Shown here piece after piece: positions 1-10,465 of a stretch of DNA of 64,000 bases. This stretch comes from Sinomonas sp. P10A9. Its GTDB lineage: Bacteria; Actinomycetota; Actinomycetes; Actinomycetales; Micrococcaceae. Position 1 is the stretch's first letter. Every line of letters begins with the position of its first letter. A model generated the notes under the pieces. It did not search any database, was not told the DNA's origin, and saw nothing but the letters and a program-made list of their open reading frames with translations. The stretch is taken from the NCBI RefSeq assembly GCF_041022165.1, contig NZ_CP163302.1, forward strand, positions 3,720,001 through 3,784,000, given 5' to 3'. The position numbers and the translations under genes are program-made.

Positions 1-2698
<2,698 letters not shown>

Positions 2699-3302
2699 AA
2701 CACGCCGACCCGGCACCCCAGGAAAATAAGGCAGCCAGGCCGACAGAAAATGATCCGGCATCAACACCCGGCACCACACCACAGGGGCGGCACAGCACCG
2801 GGCAAAAGACACCAAAAAAACGGCATCAACAAAACTTGGCACACTATTGAGTTCTCAAACAACAGGCCCCCACACGTAACGATCCCAACCCGACTTCGAG
2901 CCGTTCACATCCCCGCGGAGCAACTTCTCAAACCTACCAGAGCTTCTCTTCCCGCACAAATTCCTTTATCGGAATTCGCTTCGGTTTCTAAAGTCCCTGC
3001 CCACCGCTTTCGAAGACGCGTCAGCGCTTCCGTTTCCGGCCGGTTTGATTGGGGTTTGGCCGCCCTTGCCCTCCGCGTTTCCGCGGCGGTCCCGGCGACT
3101 CAGAAGACTTTACCGGGATGGGGTGCGCTGGGCAAATCGGCCGTCCCCCGGGCGTGTCGCCGCCGCCCCGGCACTGGGGCCCGCCCCTCGCCATGTCTGG
3201 CAGCCACTCTCCGCGCACTGCCGCCCGACCCCCTCCCGGGGCTCTCCTCGCCCTGCCGCCCGACCCCCACCGCTCTTCTCACCGAGTGCAGCGATGTCTC
3301 GC
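2699..3302 (-). promoter_or_regulatory. 16S leader and rRNA promoter region
   Basis: This stretch of about 600 bases lacks a credible gene. Reading towards 16S it contains a candidate promoter TTGCCC - 17 bp - TAAAGT (-35 at 3130-3135, -10 at 3107-3112). A weaker candidate, TTGTGC - 17 bp - TAGGTT, falls within about 2932-2962. The boxA-like block is at 2843-2864. Open frames here are GC-driven. The promoters are inferred from spacing and similarity to the sigma-A consensus. Confidence 0.5.
2843..2864 (-). promoter_or_regulatory. boxA-like motif in 16S leader
   Basis: The minus strand reads TTGTTTGAGAACTCAATAG, nearly identical to the spacer copy. Such leader boxA elements load the Nus antitermination complex on rRNA transcripts. 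Confidence 0.6.
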
Positions 3303-3950
3303 CTACGCCGCCATCTCCCGAACGCGACCGTGGCCGGGGCACAGCCACCGCGCGTCAAGACCGCGGAGGATCTCTGCCGATCGGACCGCTTCCGCGCGAT
3401 CATTCGTGAGGGCCTGCGGGAAGAGTCGGAACTGGATGATCTCCGCCCCACCCGGCGACCGAGTGGACTTGGCACGGATGGCGTCGCCGGCGAAGAGGAC
3501 CTCGCCGGCAAGGAAGGCCACATGCCCGTCCGTGTGACCGGGCGTTGGAACAGATGTGACGCCTGGGAACACTTCCTCGGCGCCGGCGATTCCCCGGATG
3601 GGGCCGTTCAGCCGCCGGGCCGGCACCCGTGCCATGAGCTGACGGGGCCACGTTCCTGCTGTCCGCTTGCCCGCAAGCACCTCGGCATCAGCAGCGCCGA
3701 TCCTGACCACAGCGCCCGTCTCATCCTGAAGGCGAGGCGCGGCACCTACGTGGTCAAAATCGTGGTGGGTCAAGAGGATGTGGGTCACGGACCCAAGGAG
3801 GCCAGCCTCCCGCAACTCCTCGACGATGCGCCCGGCGTTCAACGCCAGCCCAGGATCGATCACGGCAGTGCTCGATCCGGCACGCACCACATAGGTGTTC
3901 GAGCCGAAACTGCTCTGGAGTCGGAAGACGCCCGGGTACACACTTTGCAC
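3303..3950 (-). CDS. MBL-fold metallo-hydrolase
   Basis: A 215-residue cytosolic protein of the metallo-beta-lactamase superfamily. The metal motif is THHDFDH at residues 61-67, which has the H-x-D-x-D-H form used by many YflN-like hydrolases in place of H-x-H-x-D-H. Later ligands are visible as PGHTDGH, LFAGDA and PGHGR. It was probably annotated from a GTG start at 3950. A strong GGAGGT lies 15 nt upstream, which is rather far, so the true start may differ by a few codons. The substrate cannot be told. It lies upstream of the rrn promoter and is read in the same direction; no functional link is implied. Confidence 0.85.
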   Translation of the reverse strand: MQSVYPGVFRLQSSFGSNTYVVRAGSSTAVIDPGLALNAGRIVEELREAGLLGSVTHILLTHHDFDHVGAAPRLQDETGAVVRIGAADAEVLAGKRTAGTWPRQLMARVPARRLNGPIRGIAGAEEVFPGVTSVPTPGHTDGHVAFLAGEVLFAGDAIRAKSTRSPGGAEIIQFRLFPQALTNDRAEAVRSAEILRGLDARWLCPGHGRVREMAA

Positions 3951-4032
3951 GGCCCCATCGCATCACCTCCAGCGGAATTGCGCCAGCATCGGGCCGGCGC
4001 ATGCGTGAGACTCTGCTCAACCACCGCAGACG

Positions 4033-4071
4033 CCAAAGGGGCGGCACCCGTGGTGGGTGCCGCCCCTTTGG
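4033..4071 (-). terminator. Strong intrinsic-type terminator after rpsN
   Basis: A perfect 17-bp inverted repeat (arms 4033-4049 and 4055-4071, loop of 5) contains GGGGCGGCACCC and ends in TTTGG. It lies 18 bp beyond the rpsN stop and closes the ribosomal-protein operon. Confidence 0.85.
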
Positions 4072-4089
4072 ACGGTGGTCAGCTGAGGC

Positions 4090-4395
4090 TTACCAGGACG
4101 ACTTGGTGACGCCCGGAAGCTCACCCTTGTGCGCCATGTCGCGGAAGCGGACGCGGGAGATGCCGAACTTCTGGAACGTGCCGCGCGGGCGCCCGTCGAT
4201 CTGGTCGCGGTTGCGAAGGCGGACCGGCGAAGCATTGCGGGGCAGCTTCTGCAGGCCGAGGCGTGCGGCCTCGCGTGCCTCGTCCGTCGCGTTCTCGTCG
4301 ACGAGGGTCTTCTTCAGCTCGGCGCGCTTCGCGGCGTAGTGCTCAACGATGGCCTTGCGCTGCTCGTTGCGGGCAATCTTGGACTTCTTGGCCAT
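4090..4395 (-). CDS. rpsN: 30S ribosomal protein S14, zinc-independent type
   Basis: A 101-residue protein starting [13 protein letters not shown], with the conserved S14 core [20 protein letters not shown] and C-terminal GVTKSSW. It has the long form and lacks the two CxxC pairs of zinc-binding S14. It follows rpmG by 4 bp and ends in a strong terminator. In other actinobacteria C-minus S14 is co-encoded with L28 and L33 paralogues and induced by zinc shortage through Zur. Whether this is the only S14 gene cannot be seen here. Confidence 0.97.
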   Translation of the reverse strand: MAKKSKIARNEQRKAIVEHYAAKRAELKKTLVDENATDEAREAARLGLQKLPRNASPVRLRNRDQIDGRPRGTFQKFGISRVRFRDMAHKGELPGVTKSSW

Positions 4396-4399
4396 GTGT

Positions 4400-4570
4400 T
4401 TAGCGCTCCTCTCGGAAGTCGACGTGCTTGCGGACGACCGGATCGTACTTCTTCATGACAAGACGATCGGGGTCGTTACGGCGGTTCTTGCGGGTCACGT
4501 AGGTGTAGCCCGTACCAGCCGTGGACTTGAGCTTGATGATCGGACGTACGTCCTTGTCCTTCTTGGCCAT
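4400..4570 (-). CDS. rpmG: 50S ribosomal protein L33
   Basis: A 56-residue protein read from ATG at 4570. It starts [20 protein letters not shown] and continues with [20 protein letters not shown]. It has no CxxC zinc knuckle, so it is the zinc-free L33 type. Its ATG overlaps the rpmB stop (ATGA), which implies translational coupling, and rpsN follows after 4 bp. Confidence 0.96.
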   Translation of the reverse strand: MAKKDKDVRPIIKLKSTAGTGYTYVTRKNRRNDPDRLVMKKYDPVVRKHVDFREER

Positions 4571-4806
4571 CAGAGCTTCACACCCTTCGCAAGCAGCTCG
4601 GCTACCACGGAGTCGATGCCGCGGACGTCAATGGTCTTGATGCCGCGGGCCGAAACGGTCAGGGTGACGTTGCGGCGCAGGGACGGGACCCAGTAGCGCT
4701 TCTTCTGGATGTTCGGATCGAACCGACGCTTGGTGCGGCGGTGCGAGTGGGAAATGCTGTGACCGAACGAGGGCGATGCCCCGGTCACCTGGCAATGTGC
4801 TGCCAT
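4570..4806 (-). CDS. rpmB: 50S ribosomal protein L28
   Basis: A 78-residue protein starting [23 protein letters not shown] 4806 is chosen because GGAGGAG lies 7 nt upstream and the family starts there; a longer in-frame extension has no such support. The usual CxxC near the N terminus is reduced to one Cys, so it is the zinc-free form. It is the first gene of rpmB-rpmG-rpsN. I looked for a Zur box (TGAAAATnATTTTCA type) upstream and saw none. Confidence 0.96.
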   Translation of the reverse strand: MAAHCQVTGASPSFGHSISHSHRRTKRRFDPNIQKKRYWVPSLRRNVTLTVSARGIKTIDVRGIDSVVAELLAKGVKL

Positions 4807-5038
4807 GTTTCGCTCCTCCAAGGTGTAGTCAAACAGTTGCAGTAAAAATGGCGGTCCGCAGATGCGTCCCGCCACCTCGATGCACCGTTCGTTCTGCAGC
4901 TTTCCGGAGGGTGACCAGGCGGGGTGAGAACCAGCCGAAGTTCCTCGCCGCGGGCAATACGGTGACTTCAGTGCCGAGAGTGGACTCCACTGCATACGAC
5001 AGCCTTAAATACTAGGCGCCGCGCGCAGGAGCCGCAAA

Positions 5039-5527
5039 TCAGCGGGCCTCGCGACCCAGAACCTCGCGACCCAAGACTTCCTTGAGCCGCGGGACAATCC
5101 TACCGCCCCAGCCGCCGCCCATGATCCGGCGTGCCATCTGGTCACCGGAGTGACCCGCGCGGTAGCCGGCCTGGACCACGGTAAGGCGAGTGCCGCCGTC
5201 GTGCGCCTCGAGCCGGAAGGTGACCGTCGTCGCCATGTCGTTTTCCTCCGACTCGTCCGCCCACGAGATGACGAGCAGCTCGGGTTCGCGGAGCTCGAGG
5301 ACCTCGCACGCGATGACCCCGGAGAAGCGCGTCGCGGGAATGGGCTCGGTGCGGAAGTGGAAGCGGTGGCCGACCACGGGCGCGAAGTCGTTGGGCATGA
5401 GCCACTCCGCGAGGAGCTCCGGCGTGGTGAGGGCGCGCCAGACGGCGGCGGGCGGTTCGGCAAGGAAGTCCGCTACGCGTACTTCGGTGGGGTTCTCGGC
5501 GCTTGCGGCGTCAGTCGTGTCAGTCAT
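5039..5527 (-). CDS. SRPBCC / AHSA1-like protein
   Basis: A 162-residue protein of the START-like fold: EVRVADFLAEPPAAVWRALT, the TPELLAEWL helix, and a late hydrophobic helix. Its ATG lies 8 nt before the end of the upstream ArsR gene (they overlap), so the two are translationally coupled. The SRPBCC ribosome-binding site is made by the six AAGGAC repeats at the end of arsR. ArsR-SRPBCC pairs are common in actinobacteria; the ligand is unknown. The C terminus carries a short duplication, VLGREVLGRE. Confidence 0.88.
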   Translation of the reverse strand: MTDTTDAASAENPTEVRVADFLAEPPAAVWRALTTPELLAEWLMPNDFAPVVGHRFHFRTEPIPATRFSGVIACEVLELREPELLVISWADESEENDMATTVTFRLEAHDGGTRLTVVQAGYRAGHSGDQMARRIMGGGWGGRIVPRLKEVLGREVLGREAR

Positions 5528-5885
5528 AGTCCTTGTCCTTGTCCTTGTCCTTGTCCTTGTCCTTCTGCAGGAGAGCTGCAAGGCGCGGGACCCGTCCACG
5601 CCAGAACTGCTCGTAGGGTTCGAGCCACACGCGCAGGAGCCGGAGCGGTTCGGGGGTGAGGGAGTAGTAGCGATGGCGGCCGGCCTGCCGCTCGTCCACG
5701 AGTCCGACGCCGCGCAGCACCTTGAGGTGTTCGGCGACGCTCGGGCGGGCCATCTCGTAGCGGTCCGCGAGCGCTTGCGCGGTCTGCGCACCGTCGAGGA
5801 GCGCGGCGAGGAGATCCCTGCGCACGGGGTGCGCGAGCGCCGCGAACACATGGTCCGTGGGGGTCTCCTTGCTCTGGCGGGGCAT
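5520..5885 (-). CDS. ArsR/SdpR-type transcriptional regulator
   Basis: A 121-residue winged-helix repressor. The recognition region ARPSVAEHLKVLRGVGLVDE is followed by a GRHRYY wing. No Cys metal site is seen, so it is not a metal sensor of the classical kind. The C terminus ends in six Lys-Asp pairs encoded by a hexanucleotide repeat. It heads an operon with the coupled SRPBCC gene and probably represses itself through the dyad at 5899-5914. There is no clear Shine-Dalgarno before its ATG. Confidence 0.9.
   Translation of the reverse strand: MPRQSKETPTDHVFAALAHPVRRDLLAALLDGAQTAQALADRYEMARPSVAEHLKVLRGVGLVDERQAGRHRYYSLTPEPLRLLRVWLEPYEQFWRGRVPRLAALLQKDKDKDKDKDKDYD
5529..5564 (-). repeat. (AAGGAC)6 hexanucleotide array at arsR-SRPBCC junction
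   Basis: Six perfect tandem units on the minus strand encode the (KD)6 tail of ArsR. They also present six AAGGA Shine-Dalgarno cores directly 5' of the SRPBCC ATG at 5527. The penultimate core has an 8-nt spacing to that ATG. A hexamer array preserves the reading frame on expansion or contraction. Confidence 0.95.
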
Positions 5886-5898
5886 GAGTCGACATTAC

Positions 5899-5914
5899 GT
5901 AGGAAAAAACCTAC
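5899..5914. promoter_or_regulatory. Candidate ArsR operator
   Basis: The dyad GTAGG - AAAAAA - CCTAC, flanked by ACGT on both sides, lies 13 bp upstream of the ArsR start. It is probably the autoregulatory site. The assignment rests on position and symmetry only. Confidence 0.5.
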
Positions 5915-6064
5915 ACGTCAAGTTCTTGCGCCCGGCCATCGACGCGGGGAATAGATCGGCTCCCCGCTTAGTTGTAACTTCAAGTAAAGGCCGAGAAGGC
6001 CAGCCCGACGACGAAAGCCCGAGCAGTGAGCTTCCTGTCCCGCCTCTTTGGAAAGAAGAACCAC

Positions 6065-6709
6065 ATGAGCGACATCACTATCATCGGCACCGGCAACATG
6101 GCCCGCGGTCTCGCGTCCCGCGCCGTGGCCGCCGGCAAGAGCGTGCAGCTCCTGGCCCACGAGGACAAGGCCAAGGCAGAGGCGATCGCTTCCGAGCTCG
6201 GCGGCACGTTCACCACCGGCGTGGTCGGCGACCCGATCGACGGCTCCATCGTGATCCCGGCCATCTACTTCGACGCCTCCAAGACCATCGCGACCCAGTA
6301 CGGCGATTCGCTCGCGGGCAAGGTCTACGTGGACATCACGAACCCCGTCGACTTCTCGACCTTCGACGGTCTGGCCGTCCCTGCCGGCACCTCCGCCGCC
6401 GAGGAACTCCAGAAGGTCACCCCGGCCAAGGTCGTCAAGGCGTTCAACACGACGTTCGGCGGCACGCTCGTCTCCGGCGCCGTCTCCGGGCAGCAGCTCG
6501 ACGTCCTCATCGCCGGCGACGACGAGACTGCCGTCAAGGCCGTCTCCGACTTCGCCTCCGCCGCGAGCCTCAACCCGGTCGAGGTCGGCCCGCTGCGTCG
6601 CGCCCAGCAGCTCGAGCAGACCGGTTTCCTGAACATCTTGCTCTCCGCCAACGAGGCGCTCCCCGCCTACCAGTGGAACTCGGCCCTGAAGTTCCTCCCG
6701 GCCGTCTGA
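6065..6709 (+). CDS. NADPH-dependent F420 reductase-like protein (COG2085)
   Basis: A cytosolic Rossmann protein with ITIIGTGNMARGLASRAV at the N terminus. An ITNPVDF segment and the AFNTTFGGTLVSG strand are typical of F420H2:NADP+ oxidoreductase-like proteins. ATG 6065 gives 214 residues starting MSDITIIG and has GAAAGAAG upstream. A start at 6026 would add 13 residues (MSFLSRLFGKKNH). Many members annotated this way may have other roles. It is a single gene ended by a strong terminator. Confidence 0.85.
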   Translation: MSDITIIGTGNMARGLASRAVAAGKSVQLLAHEDKAKAEAIASELGGTFTTGVVGDPIDGSIVIPAIYFDASKTIATQYGDSLAGKVYVDITNPVDFSTFDGLAVPAGTSAAEELQKVTPAKVVKAFNTTFGGTLVSGAVSGQQLDVLIAGDDETAVKAVSDFASAASLNPVEVGPLRRAQQLEQTGFLNILLSANEALPAYQWNSALKFLPAV

Positions 6710-6736
6710 GCCTCCCCGCACCACGCCAGGCCCGGC

Positions 6737-6774
6737 AGGCGGCCGGCCAGATCTGATCTGGCCGGCCGCCTTTC
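6737..6774. terminator. Bidirectional intrinsic-type terminator
   Basis: A near-perfect palindrome: arms 6737-6753 and 6755-6771, with GGCGGCCGGCCAGATC pairing across a minimal loop and followed by TTT on the plus strand. It lies between two convergent genes. Confidence 0.85.
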
Positions 6775-6815
6775 GCGTGTCCTGCCGTCTGCCCCTCCTG
6801 CTGTCTTACTGCTGT

Positions 6816-7307
6816 CTACGCTTCCTGTTCCGCGAGCGCCGCCAGCCGATCCACGGATGCCTGGAGCTTGTCGGCCGTCGTCGCGCGGGCGCGCGGGAGA
6901 CGCTGCGGGTCCTCCAGCCGGGTCCAGTCGTAGGTGTGGCGCACGAGCGTCTGCGCCTCGCCGCGCGGCTCGAGCTCCCATCGCCACAGCTGGCCGATCG
7001 GGGACCTGCCCCCCTCCGCAGGCATCCATGCGATGCGGCGGCCCTCCTCGAATTCGACCACGTGGTTCTCACGGACCGCGTCCTTCGTGAGGGTCATGGT
7101 GAAGACATCGCCCACCGCGGTGACGCGCTGGCCGGTCGGTGCCTCGCGAAGGTTCTCGTTGCCGTCCCAGCGGGGTTGGGCCGCAGGGTCAGCGATGAGC
7201 TCGAAGATGGCAGCAGCGGGCGCGTTGACCACGCGCTCGTAGGCCACGACACGGGATTCAGTGGATTCGGATTCGGATTCGGATTCGGATTCGGGGGAAT
7301 CTGTCAT
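6816..7307 (-). CDS. SRPBCC (polyketide cyclase/dehydrase-like) protein
   Basis: A START-like protein of 163 residues from ATG 7307; an upstream GTG at 7328 would add 7. After an N-terminal Glu-Ser repeat tail come ERVVNAPAAAIFELIADPAA, RWDGNENLREAPTGQRVTAV and a final amphipathic helix. Ligand unknown. It is divergent from the alpha/beta hydrolase at 7426. The Ser-Glu tail is low complexity and probably disordered. Confidence 0.82.
   Translation of the reverse strand: MTDSPESESESESESTESRVVAYERVVNAPAAAIFELIADPAAQPRWDGNENLREAPTGQRVTAVGDVFTMTLTKDAVRENHVVEFEEGRRIAWMPAEGGRSPIGQLWRWELEPRGEAQTLVRHTYDWTRLEDPQRLPRARATTADKLQASVDRLAALAEQEA
7263..7292 (-). repeat. (GAATCC)5 hexanucleotide array
   Basis: Five tandem hexamers just after the start codon of the SRPBCC gene encode (ES)5. 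The array preserves frame and is likely to vary in length. Confidence 0.95.
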
Positions 7308-7425
7308 GGCGCCAGTCAAGCAGTCCACGCGGAATCCGGAAAGCGAGCACAGGCGCGGGACCGGCGTCGTGCGCCGCAGAGTCGGACGCTGGTCGGTGAT
7401 TCGCTGCGGTGGCTATCGTTGGCGC

Positions 7426-8166
7426 ATGACCGCCGCCGCGCCGTTCGTCCTCCTGCACGGCTGGGCGTGCCCGACCGCGACCTGGAGGGCTGTGGCGGAG
7501 CGACTCACCGCGGCGGGGCACGACGTAGTGGTCCCCGAGCTCCTCGGATACGGATCTGACCCGTCGCGTCTTCTGGAGCGAGCCTGGACCCTCGAGGCCG
7601 CCGCGCACGACGTCGCACGCGTTCTCGAGCGTGCCGGCTCACCCGCCGTCTTGGCCGGCCATTCTCTGGGCGGGTCCGTGGCGGCGACCGTTGCCGCGCT
7701 CCGACCCGAGCTCGTGACCGCCGTGGCGTTCGTCGGGATGGTTCCCGTACCCCCGGGCGCCGCGACGGCCGAGCGCCTCTCGAGAATGTTCCTGGGGTCC
7801 GAGGGCCCACCCTCACGCGAGGCGATCGAGGCGTGCCTGGCGGCCTGGTACGGCACAGTCCCGGAGGATCCAGGGCTCGCCGCCGAGCTCAAGACGGCCT
7901 TCGGCGTGCCCGGACCCGTGCTGCGCGGCTCCCTACGGGCTGCGCTCGGCGGGGTGCAGCCCGGGGTGACCGAGACGCTCACCGGGCCAGTCGCCGTCGT
8001 GCTGGGAGCGAATGACTGCACGCGCCCGCCCGAGGACGTCGAACGCCTCCTCGCGGCCCACCCGGACTGGTCGCTGACGACGGTCCCGGACGCCGGCCAC
8101 ATGGTGCAGTGGGAGGCCCCGGACGCGTGCGCGTCTGCGCTCGCGTCGCTCGCCGAGGGACTTTAG
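7426..8166 (+). CDS. Alpha/beta hydrolase (BioH/esterase-like)
   Basis: 246 residues from ATG 7426. The oxyanion strand FVLLHGWACP, nucleophile elbow GHSLGGS and late GHMVQWEAP His motif give a complete Ser-His-acid triad. It resembles BioH/pimeloyl-ACP esterases and other small esterases. No biotin gene is near, so the substrate is left open. The longer open frame upstream is the antisense of the Glu-Ser repeat. No Shine-Dalgarno is present; TATCGT ends 6 nt before the ATG, so a leaderless mRNA is possible. Confidence 0.85.
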   Translation: MTAAAPFVLLHGWACPTATWRAVAERLTAAGHDVVVPELLGYGSDPSRLLERAWTLEAAAHDVARVLERAGSPAVLAGHSLGGSVAATVAALRPELVTAVAFVGMVPVPPGAATAERLSRMFLGSEGPPSREAIEACLAAWYGTVPEDPGLAAELKTAFGVPGPVLRGSLRAALGGVQPGVTETLTGPVAVVLGANDCTRPPEDVERLLAAHPDWSLTTVPDAGHMVQWEAPDACASALASLAEGL

Positions 8167-8257
8167 GCCTACCCGCCAGTAGGTACTCGGAGTACCATGA
8201 AAAAAGAGCTCAAGGGTCACCAGCCCGCGGCGGCCCCGGGACGCGAAGGGAACCGCC

Positions 8258-10306
8258 ATGACCACGGATATCGGCCCGGCCGCCGCCTCGGCCCCGTCTA
8301 CCACCGCTGGACCTCTCACGAACGATCCTTCACCCGCCGGACCTCTCCCCGCCGAGCCAGCCCGCAAACCGTCTGGCCCGGAGGAGTCCCGCGCCGTCAT
8401 GGAGGCCAGCCGCCAGACGGAATGGGAGCGGCCGAGCTTCGCCAAGGCCCTCTACCTCGGGGACTTCCAGTGGGACCTCATCCACCCGGTCCCCGAGTCC
8501 TCGGCGGGGGACGTCGAGCGTGGCGATGCCTTCCTCCGCAGCCTTGAGGAGCTCGCCCGGACGATGGACGGCTCACGCATCGAGGCCGAGGACCGGATTC
8601 CCGACGAGTACCTCCGCTCGCTCGCCGACATCGGCGCGTTCGGGATGAAGATCCCCGTGGAGTACGGCGGGCTCGGGCTCCCGCTCGCGTACTATGGGCG
8701 CGCCCTCATGCTCCTGGGGTCGGTGCACCCGTCCATCGGTGCGCTGCTCTCGGCGCACCAGTCGATCGGCGTGCCGGAGCCGGTGAAGATGTTCGGCTCG
8801 GCCGAGCAGAAGCAGGAATTCCTCCCCCGGTGTGCCGCGGGCGCCGTCACCGCGTTCCTCCTCACGGAGCCAGACGTGGGCTCGGACCCCGCGCGTCTCA
8901 CGACGACCGCGCAGCTGTCCGCGGACGGTCAGAGCTACACCCTCAACGGGTCGAAGCTGTGGACCACGAACGGGGTCATCGCGGAGCTCGTGGTCATCAT
9001 GGCCAAGGTGCTCCCGCATGAGGCCGCCGGCGCGGCACCAGACACCGTTCCTGCCGGCAAGGGCGGCATCACGGCGTTCGTCGTCGAGATGGACTCTCCC
9101 GGAATCACCGTCGAGAACCGCAACTCCTTCATGGGGCTCAAGGGCCTCGAAAACGGCGTCACGAGGTTCGACGGCGTGCGGGTGCCGGCCGCGAACCGCG
9201 TGGGCCGCGAGGGACAGGGGCTCAAGATCGCGCTCACGACCCTCAACACAGGCCGCCTCTCGATCCCCGCGCTGTGCGCAGGCGGCGGGAAGTGGTCCCT
9301 CAAGATCGCCCGCGAGTGGTCCGCCGCGCGCGTCCAATGGGGGCAGCCGATCGGCGAGCACGAGGCCGTTGCCAGCAAGATCGCGTTCATCGCCGCAACC
9401 TCCTTCGCCCTCGAGGCGGTCTTCGAGGTGTACGCCGCGACCGCCGAGGCAGGCATGAAGGACGTGCGCATCGAGGCGGCGCTTGCGAAGCTCTGGACCT
9501 CTGAGATGTCCTACACCATCGCGGACGAGCTCCTGCAGATCCGTGGCGGCCGCGGCTATGAGACGGCCGAGTCGCTGCGTGCCCGCGGCGAGCGCGCGGT
9601 CCCGGCCGAGCAGCTCGTGCGGGACTTGCGCATCAACCGGATCTTCGAGGGGTCCACGGAGATCATGCGGCTGCTCATCGCCCGCGAGGCGGTGGACGCC
9701 CATCTGGCGGCCGCCGGGGACCTCGCGCGCGCGGACGCGACGTTCGCCGAGAAGGCCCGCGCCGCGAAGGACGCCTCGGGCTTCTACGCCAAGTGGCTGC
9801 CCAAGCTCCTCGCCGGCGAGGGCAACGACCCGCGTGCCTATCGGGAGTTCGGCGCGCTCGGGAAGCACTTGCGCTACATCGAGCGTGCCTCGCGCCGGCT
9901 CGCGCGGCACACCTTCGCCGGCATGGGCCGCTGGCAGACCGCCCTCGAGCGCCGGCAGGTTTTCCTGGGGCGCATCGTCGACATCGGCGCAGAGCTCTTC
10001 GCGATGGCGGCCGCGTGCAGCTGGTCCGAGCACCTGCGGATCGTCGGCGCCGATGGTGCCGACACGGCCCGCGACCTCGCGGAGGCGTTCTGCGAGCAGT
10101 CGCGCCGCCGCGTCGAGGCGCTCTTCAACGCGCTGTGGGACAACACGGACGACGCCGACCGGCACCTCGCGCGCCGCGTCCTCGCCGGGGAATTCACTTG
10201 GCTCGAGGCCGGGGTGCTCGATCCTTCCGAGGGGACCGGCCCGTGGATCGCCCCCCGCCCCGAGGGGCACAGCACGAAGGCGGACCTGCGCCGCCGCATC
10301 CGGTGA
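8258..10306 (+). CDS. Long-chain acyl-CoA dehydrogenase family protein
   Basis: A 682-residue FAD enzyme. The ACAD core includes TEPDVGSDPARL and LNGSKLWTTNG, an ARVQWGQPIGEHEAV segment and the RIFEGSTEIMRLL motif that holds the catalytic Glu. At 682 residues it is much longer than the usual 380-400. The extra C-terminal helical domain makes it like VLCAD/ACAD9-type enzymes. The first 50 residues are low complexity. The start at 8258 has AAGGGAA upstream. It stands alone between an alpha/beta hydrolase and a convergent permease. Confidence 0.9.
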   Translation: MTTDIGPAAASAPSTTAGPLTNDPSPAGPLPAEPARKPSGPEESRAVMEASRQTEWERPSFAKALYLGDFQWDLIHPVPESSAGDVERGDAFLRSLEELARTMDGSRIEAEDRIPDEYLRSLADIGAFGMKIPVEYGGLGLPLAYYGRALMLLGSVHPSIGALLSAHQSIGVPEPVKMFGSAEQKQEFLPRCAAGAVTAFLLTEPDVGSDPARLTTTAQLSADGQSYTLNGSKLWTTNGVIAELVVIMAKVLPHEAAGAAPDTVPAGKGGITAFVVEMDSPGITVENRNSFMGLKGLENGVTRFDGVRVPAANRVGREGQGLKIALTTLNTGRLSIPALCAGGGKWSLKIAREWSAARVQWGQPIGEHEAVASKIAFIAATSFALEAVFEVYAATAEAGMKDVRIEAALAKLWTSEMSYTIADELLQIRGGRGYETAESLRARGERAVPAEQLVRDLRINRIFEGSTEIMRLLIAREAVDAHLAAAGDLARADATFAEKARAAKDASGFYAKWLPKLLAGEGNDPRAYREFGALGKHLRYIERASRRLARHTFAGMGRWQTALERRQVFLGRIVDIGAELFAMAAACSWSEHLRIVGADGADTARDLAEAFCEQSRRRVEALFNALWDNTDDADRHLARRVLAGEFTWLEAGVLDPSEGTGPWIAPRPEGHSTKADLRRRIR

Positions 10307-10404
10307 GGCAGCGCGCAATCCGCAAACCCGGCCCCAGCGCCGCCGGGGAGCGGTTCGGCTGCGGATCGCGATCTCGCCAACCGCCCCGCTCCTCGTCAAC
10401 GCGC

Positions 10405-10444
10405 GAAGGGCGGCGGCATCCCGATGGGGGTGCCGCCGCCCTTG
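10405..10444. terminator. Bidirectional terminator between convergent genes
   Basis: An inverted repeat of about 14 bp (AAGGGCGGCGGCA pairing with TGCCGCCGCCCTT) with a short loop. It lies between the acyl-CoA dehydrogenase and permease stops. Confidence 0.75.
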
Positions 10445-10465
10445 GTTCACATGCTCAGCGAAGCG

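Noticed and set aside
4807..5038. Zur box upstream of rpmB
   Set aside because: No TGAAAATnATTTTCA-like palindrome could be found on either strand.
8573..10450. 625-codon antisense open frame over the acyl-CoA dehydrogenase gene
   Set aside because: High-GC shadow of a clear ACAD gene; translation is Arg/Gly/Glu-rich without motifs.
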